From: Bacillota bacterium
GTDB lineage: Bacteria > Bacillota > Bacilli > ZCTH02-B2
Length of the DNA stretch: 9,280 nucleotides
Reading direction: 5' to 3'
Assembly: GCA_017577895.1 (NCBI GenBank)
Contig: PKQY01000059.1
Span: 1-9,280 of the forward strand
Below, piece by piece: positions 6,100 to 9,280 of this stretch. The notes beneath the pieces are model-generated. The model did not search any database and was not told where the DNA came from. It saw only the letters and a program-made list of their open reading frames with translations. Position 1 is the first letter of the stretch, and every line of letters begins with the position of its first letter. The position numbers and the translations under genes were made by a program.

Positions 6100-7092
6100 G
6101 TGGCAGAGACGTTTCGTGCCTTGGTGGTGGAGAAGACCGACGATGGTTTTTTCGTGGAAGTGCGGGAGCGCCGCCTGGACGATTTGCCGGCAGGCGACGT
6201 AACCATCCGGGTGGCGTATTCGAGTGTGAACTATAAAGACGGCCTGGCCTGCATTCCGAACGGGCGCATTCTCACCCGCTATCCCATGGTGCCGGGCATC
6301 GATTTGGCAGGAGTGGTGGCGGACTCGAAAGATCCCCGTTTTCGCGAAGGGGACGAGGTATTAGTCACCGGTTACGAACTGGGTGTCTCCCACGAAGGGG
6401 GATTCAGTGAAATGGCCCGCGTCCCCGGCGACTGGGTCGTTCCCTTGCCGGGCGGGTTGACGCTGAAGGAAGCCATGGCTCTCGGCACCGCCGGGTTTAC
6501 CGCCGCCTTGTCGGTGCATCAGTTGATCGAACACGGCGTGACGCCGGAGAAAGGGCCGGTCATCGTCACCGGGGCGACGGGCGGTGTCGGTTCCACGGCG
6601 GTGGCCATCTTGGCCCAGTTGGGATACCATGTGGCGGCCAGCACCGGCAAAACGTCGGAAGAAGCGTATTTGCGCAAACTGGGCGCGCAAGAAATCGTGC
6701 ATCGGGACGAAGTGGCGGCGGAAAGCAAACGGGCCCTGGAAAAACAACGCTGGGCCGGGGCGGTGGATCCGGTGGGCGGGAAGACGACCGCCTATTTGCT
6801 CAAGACGATGCAGTACGGCGGGTCCATCGCCTTGAGCGGGTTGACGGGCGGCAGCGAGCTGGTGACGACGGTGTTTCCGTTCATTTTGCGGGGCGTGAAT
6901 TTGCTCGGCATCGATTCGGTGTATTGTCCGATGGAACTGCGCAAGACGCTCTGGGAACGGCTGGCCGCCGATTGGAAGCCGCGGTACTTGACGGAGGACA
7001 TCGCCCGGGAAGTGACGTTGGATACGTTGAAGGATACGCTGTCTGCCATTTTGCGGGGAGAGATCCGCGGACGGACGGTGGTGAAGCTGTAA
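6100..7092 (+). CDS. acuI: AcuI/YhdH-family NADPH-dependent acryloyl-CoA reductase
   Basis: This is a zinc-free medium-chain dehydrogenase/reductase. Its characterised relatives reduce toxic acryloyl-CoA to propionyl-CoA with NADPH. It has 330 residues (E. coli YhdH has 324) from a GTG at 6100, favoured because AAAGGAG at 6085-6091 lies 8 bases upstream; the GTG at 6091 sits inside that site. Signature segments follow the YhdH pattern closely: SSVNYKD (41-47), YPMVPGIDLAG (61-71), DPRFREGDEVLVTG (78-91), GTAGFTA (129-135), the NADPH loop VTGATGGVGSTAV (156-168), EKQRWAGAVDPVGG (214-227) and VFPFILRGVNLLGIDSV (258-274). Residues for a catalytic zinc site are absent, as expected. No DMSP lyase or 3-hydroxypropionate gene is nearby, so the source of acryloyl-CoA, or another enoyl substrate, is open. 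A 13-base direct repeat covers its stop codon. Confidence 0.88.
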   Translation: MAETFRALVVEKTDDGFFVEVRERRLDDLPAGDVTIRVAYSSVNYKDGLACIPNGRILTRYPMVPGIDLAGVVADSKDPRFREGDEVLVTGYELGVSHEGGFSEMARVPGDWVVPLPGGLTLKEAMALGTAGFTAALSVHQLIEHGVTPEKGPVIVTGATGGVGSTAVAILAQLGYHVAASTGKTSEEAYLRKLGAQEIVHRDEVAAESKRALEKQRWAGAVDPVGGKTTAYLLKTMQYGGSIALSGLTGGSELVTTVFPFILRGVNLLGIDSVYCPMELRKTLWERLAADWKPRYLTEDIAREVTLDTLKDTLSAILRGEIRGRTVVKL

Positions 7093-7108
7093 GGCGGTGA
7101 AGCTGTAA
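7080..7108 (+). repeat. Short tandem duplication across the acuI stop codon
   Basis: GGTGAAGCTGTAA occurs at 7080-7092 and again, exactly, at 7096-7108, separated by GGC, giving a 16-base period. The first copy encodes the last residues and TAA stop of acuI. The second is untranslated. It looks like a slippage duplication. Confidence 0.8.
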
Positions 7109-7119
7109 ATATCAATATG

Positions 7120-7154
7120 GCCCTCCCCCCTTGCTCCGCGCAAGGGAGGAGGGC
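7120..7154. other. GC-rich hairpin after acuI (possible non-canonical terminator)
   Basis: GCCCTCCCCCCTTG (7120-7133) and CAAGGGAGGAGGGC (7141-7154) pair along 14 positions with one C/A mismatch, around a 7-base loop. It lies 27 bases after the acuI stop, where a terminator is expected. However, the following bases are AAAAAAGACA rather than a run of T, so it is not a standard intrinsic terminator on the plus strand, and the minus strand is no better. It may act as a 3'-end stabiliser or an attenuating hairpin. Confidence 0.55.
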
Positions 7155-7192
7155 AAAAAAGACATATAATGGTCGGAAAGTTCTATATTATG

Positions 7193-7213
7193 TAACAGTC
7201 ATTGCTACTGTCA
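7193..7213. promoter_or_regulatory. Candidate operator dyad upstream of the quinone oxidoreductase gene
   Basis: TAACAGT (7193-7199) and ACTGTCA (7207-7213) form an inverted repeat with 7-base arms (one mismatch) and a 7-base spacer. It lies about 54 bases before the start codon and just after AT-rich -10-like sequence (TATATT, 7184-7189). The arrangement suits a dimeric repressor site. No U-run follows, so it is unlikely to be a terminator. The regulator is unknown. Confidence 0.35.
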
Positions 7214-7266
7214 TCCAGATCGATTGAGTCCGTTATACAATCGAATGATTAAGGAGGAAACGGAGC

Positions 7267-8244
7267 ATGAGAGCGATTCGTTTTCACGAGTACGGCGAAC
7301 CCGAGGTGTTGCGGTTGGAGCTGGTGGAGACGCCGACGCCGGGGCCGCAACAAGTGCTCATCCGGGTGAGGGCGGCCGGGGTCAACTATGCCGATGTGAT
7401 GCGGCGGCGCAACATGTATGTCCAACATACGCCGTTGCCCTTCATTCCCGGGTCCGAGGTAGCCGGGGAAGTGGTGGCGGTGGGGCCCGGCGTCCGCTCG
7501 TTCAAGGAAGGGGACCGGGTCGTGACGCTTTTGGGGCCCAAATGTTCCGGCTATGCGGAATACACCATCGGCTATGAACCGATGCTCATCCCGATTCCCG
7601 AAGGGCTGGACATGGTCCAGGCGGCGGCGCTGCCGTTGCAAGGGTTGACGGCGTATCATATTTTGAAAACCTCGGCCAAGGTGTTGCCCGGCGAAACGGT
7701 CTTGGTGCATGCGGCTGCCGGCGGGGTCGGGACGTTGGCGGTGCAATTGGCGAAAATTTTCGGCGCCAAGGTCATCGCCACGGCCAGCACGGAAGAGAAG
7801 CTGGCGCTGGCCCGTTCGCTGGGGGCGGATCATACGGTCAACTATACGTCACCCGACTGGGACAAACAAGTGTTGGAACTGACCAACGGCGCCGGGGTGG
7901 ACGTCATTTTGGAGATGGTCGGCGGCGAGGTGTTCCGGAAAAACTTGGGGATTCTCGCCGAATTCGGCCGCATGGTCGTCTTCGGGGCCGCCAGCAAGGA
8001 GCGGGCCACGTTGGAGCCGTTCCGCCTCATGAACAAGTGCCAGTCGGTCATCGGTTTTTTGCTGACGCCGGTCGTCCGGCGGCCCGAGCTGTACTGGCCC
8101 AGTTTGAATGAGTTGTTGCAGCTGGTGAAGGACGGCCGCCTGAAGTTGCAGATCGGCGGCACATACCCGCTGGAGCAGGCCGCGCTGGTGCACCGGTTGC
8201 TGGAAGGCCGGCAGACGACCGGCAAGCTGGTGTTGGTGCCGTGA
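7267..8244 (+). CDS. NADPH:quinone oxidoreductase, zinc-free MDR family
   Basis: This cytoplasmic reductase of the QOR type in the medium-chain dehydrogenase/reductase superfamily has 325 residues (E. coli QorA 327). It starts at the ATG at 7267, with AAGGAGG (7251-7257) 9 bases upstream. The N-terminal GroES-like domain shows RAAGVNYADVMRR (35-47), PFIPGSEVAGEV (58-69) and EGDRVV (81-86). The Rossmann domain carries the NADPH loop VHAAAGGVGTLAVQLAK (147-163), and GGTYPLEQAALVHRLLEG (297-314) is the typical C-terminal segment. Zinc ligands are lacking. Family members reduce quinones, often by one electron, or alpha,beta-unsaturated carbonyls; the actual substrate cannot be told from sequence. 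The gene follows acuI by 174 bases with a hairpin between, so it probably has its own promoter, possibly controlled by the dyad at 7193. Downstream it faces a decayed flavin reductase gene. Confidence 0.9.
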   Translation: MRAIRFHEYGEPEVLRLELVETPTPGPQQVLIRVRAAGVNYADVMRRRNMYVQHTPLPFIPGSEVAGEVVAVGPGVRSFKEGDRVVTLLGPKCSGYAEYTIGYEPMLIPIPEGLDMVQAAALPLQGLTAYHILKTSAKVLPGETVLVHAAAGGVGTLAVQLAKIFGAKVIATASTEEKLALARSLGADHTVNYTSPDWDKQVLELTNGAGVDVILEMVGGEVFRKNLGILAEFGRMVVFGAASKERATLEPFRLMNKCQSVIGFLLTPVVRRPELYWPSLNELLQLVKDGRLKLQIGGTYPLEQAALVHRLLEGRQTTGKLVLVP

Positions 8245-8500
8245 TGTGCACGGCAAAGGGATGAACACGTCATTTTCGCCGGCCGGCAACACTCTTGCCT
8301 GAACACCGGGACTGGACAACATTTCTCGCGGCAAGTGCAATTGTGACCGCACTGTTCCTGCCATGCCCGTTGTGACGCCGGCGGTCATGACCGGTTAACC
8401 GATGAAAACTTTGTCGCATCGGGATGCCCAGTCGATGGCGTTTTTGAGGATGCCGGGCACCGACCAGTTGCCAGCTGCCTGCCAGTGCCCAGATGTTCAT
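8245..8500 (-). pseudogene. Decayed NAD(P)H-dependent FMN reductase (flavodoxin-like fold)
   Basis: On the minus strand an AAAGGAG site followed by ATG (8498-8500) starts MNIWALAGS, matching the usual N-terminus M.ILAL.GS of NADPH-dependent FMN reductases and azoreductases. About six codons later the reading frame changes, and GNWSVPGILKNAIDWASR appears from about 8472 downward. This is the family's substrate/FMN loop (SxPGVLKNAIDW), which normally lies some 60-70 residues further along the protein. The next motif, GKPV, has a TAA in place of the Lys codon (GGT TAA CCG GTC). The same frame then continues VRSQLHLPREMLSSPGVQARVLP, a recognisable echo of the family's TVRAQLHLRQVL segment. The 3' end fades at the convergent quinone oxidoreductase gene. 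Internal deletion, frame change and nonsense codon together make it non-functional. The gene family is recognised from remembered motifs, not from alignment. Confidence 0.68.
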
Positions 8501-8612
8501 GGCGCCGGCGCTCCTTTGCAGTAATGATCAGTGATGTTTGGATTTATATTTGGCGCCAGATCAAACGAGGGAATACCTTGGGCGGCGATGATATGAAAGA
8601 CCGTTGTTTTCC

Positions 8613-8641
8613 TTGAACGGAGAAAAGTGCCATGTTACGAT
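8613..8641 (+). promoter_or_regulatory. Probable promoter of the secreted acidic protein gene
   Basis: TTGAAC (8613-8618) and TACGAT (8636-8641) are 17 bases apart, with TGT before the -10 (extended -10). Each hexamer matches four of six consensus bases. The start of transcription would be near 8648, leaving a leader of about 110 bases. An overlapping alternative is TTGGCA (8646) with TAGACT (8670), spacing 18. Confidence 0.42.
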
Positions 8642-8756
8642 GAATTTGGCATTAGGATGTGGAATTTCGTAGACTTTGGCACGGTGCGAGACTGTTCCGC
8701 AGGGAATCCGTGCGGATCGGACGGAAGAAATGAACAACGGGACGGGAGGAATGAGG

Positions 8757-9280
8757 ATGCAGCAGGGAGCGAGCATGCGGGGCCTTTCAGTGTTGATGGC
8801 GGTTGTCTTATGGGTAAGCCTGTTTTTCTCCGGGAGCGGCCTGTTTTTTGCTTCCATCGGTCAGGCGGCCGATGACGATTGGGAAGAGGTACTGAAGGAT
8901 GGCGGGAAGTATGACGGCGACATTGAACTGGATGAAGAAGGGACATACGATCCCGCCAAATTGGCGAGAGTCGATGGTGAAATTACCATCAGCGGCGATG
9001 ACATCACGCTGCGCAATGTGGAAGTGTACGATGATTTGATTATCATTGGAAACAACGTAAACGTCGAGGACGTGGAAGTCCGCGGCGACGTTGAAATTGA
9101 GGGAGACGAAGCCCAACTGGAAGATGTGGAAGTCGGCGGCAAGGTTGTCGTTGAAGGCAATGATGCCGAATTGAAACGGGTTACCATTGAAGGCGATTTG
9201 CTCCTTGAAGATGTGGAAGACGGCTTCAGCGGAAAAAATGTGACGGTCAAAGGCACGACGTTTGTCAAAAGTGACGAGGC
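8757..9280 (+). CDS. Secreted acidic repeat protein, beta-solenoid-like (5' part only)
   Basis: The frame is open from the ATG at 8757 to the window end (174 codons seen), so the C-terminus is unknown. GGGAGGA at 8744-8750 lies 6 bases before this ATG; the in-frame ATG at 8751 touches that site and is less likely. Residues 7-37 form a signal peptide: Arg8, a long hydrophobic core, then a GQA-type cleavage site near residue 37. The mature part is very acidic (ADDDWEEV onward). From about residue 73 it repeats every 18-20 residues, alternating short valine/isoleucine strands with acidic turns: GEITISG...LRNVEVY, DLIIIGNNVNVEDVEVR, GDVEIEGDEAQLEDVEVG, GKVVVEGNDAELKRVTIE. Such spacing fits a right-handed beta-helix or a related solenoid. 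I do not recognise the family and assign no function. Cell-surface or extracellular location is inferred from the signal peptide. Confidence 0.8.
   Translation, partial: MQQGASMRGLSVLMAVVLWVSLFFSGSGLFFASIGQAADDDWEEVLKDGGKYDGDIELDEEGTYDPAKLARVDGEITISGDDITLRNVEVYDDLIIIGNNVNVEDVEVRGDVEIEGDEAQLEDVEVGGKVVVEGNDAELKRVTIEGDLLLEDVEDGFSGKNVTVKGTTFVKSDE

Noticed and set aside
6361..7143. Minus-strand open frame opposite acuI
   Set aside because: It is rich in His, Arg, Gln and Pro with no family resemblance, and acuI is clearly coding across the region.
7249..7833. Minus-strand open frame opposite the quinone oxidoreductase gene
   Set aside because: It is an antisense shadow of a gene with complete MDR motifs, and no ribosome binding site is seen.
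8270..8500. A 76-residue minus-strand protein starting at the ATG at 8500
   Set aside because: Only the first nine or so residues make sense. After the deletion junction the frame is wrong and the flavin reductase motifs lie in another frame, so it was treated as part of a pseudogene.
8635..9268. Minus-strand open frames opposite the secreted protein gene
   Set aside because: They are serine-rich complements of an Asp/Glu/Val-rich repeat gene. The plus-strand frame has a signal peptide, a ribosome site and regular repeats.

Overview
The window looks like chromosomal DNA from a moderately GC-rich, probably thermophilic member of the Bacillales. This is an inference. It rests on the Bacillus-like MnmA, GtaB-type GalU and MenA proteins, on strong AGGAGG-type ribosome binding sites, on frequent GTG/TTG starts and on menaquinone biosynthesis. 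The genus cannot be fixed from the sequence alone.

Layout: (a) 1-160 is the truncated remnant of an ISLre2-type (UPF0236) transposase. (b) 161-2429 is a complete, apparently intact IS21-family element with istA and istB overlapping by 4 bases, and with four copies of a short terminal repeat at each end in inverted orientation. (c) 2430-3537 is an AT-rich leader with an extended -10 promoter, followed by galU (UDP-glucose pyrophosphorylase). (d) 3615-5803, on the minus strand, is mnmA (tRNA 2-thiouridine synthesis) followed by menA (menaquinone prenyltransferase), a likely two-gene unit convergent with galU. (e) 6100-8244, on the plus strand, holds two medium-chain dehydrogenase/reductase genes: an AcuI/YhdH-type acryloyl-CoA reductase and a zinc-free quinone oxidoreductase. 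They are separated by a GC-rich hairpin and a dyad that may be an operator. (f) 8245-8500, on the minus strand, is a decayed NAD(P)H-dependent FMN reductase gene with an internal deletion, a frame change and a nonsense codon. (g) 8757 to the window end is the start of a secreted, very acidic protein built from roughly 18-residue beta-solenoid-like repeats; it is cut by the window edge.

Most of the window is housekeeping sequence (cell-envelope sugar nucleotide, tRNA modification, respiratory quinone, reductases) with one mobile-element island at the left. I see no sign of a large new system. The most informative unusual points are the split -35/-10 promoter carried on the two ends of the IS21 element, the FMN reductase relic, and the unassigned acidic solenoid protein at the right edge.
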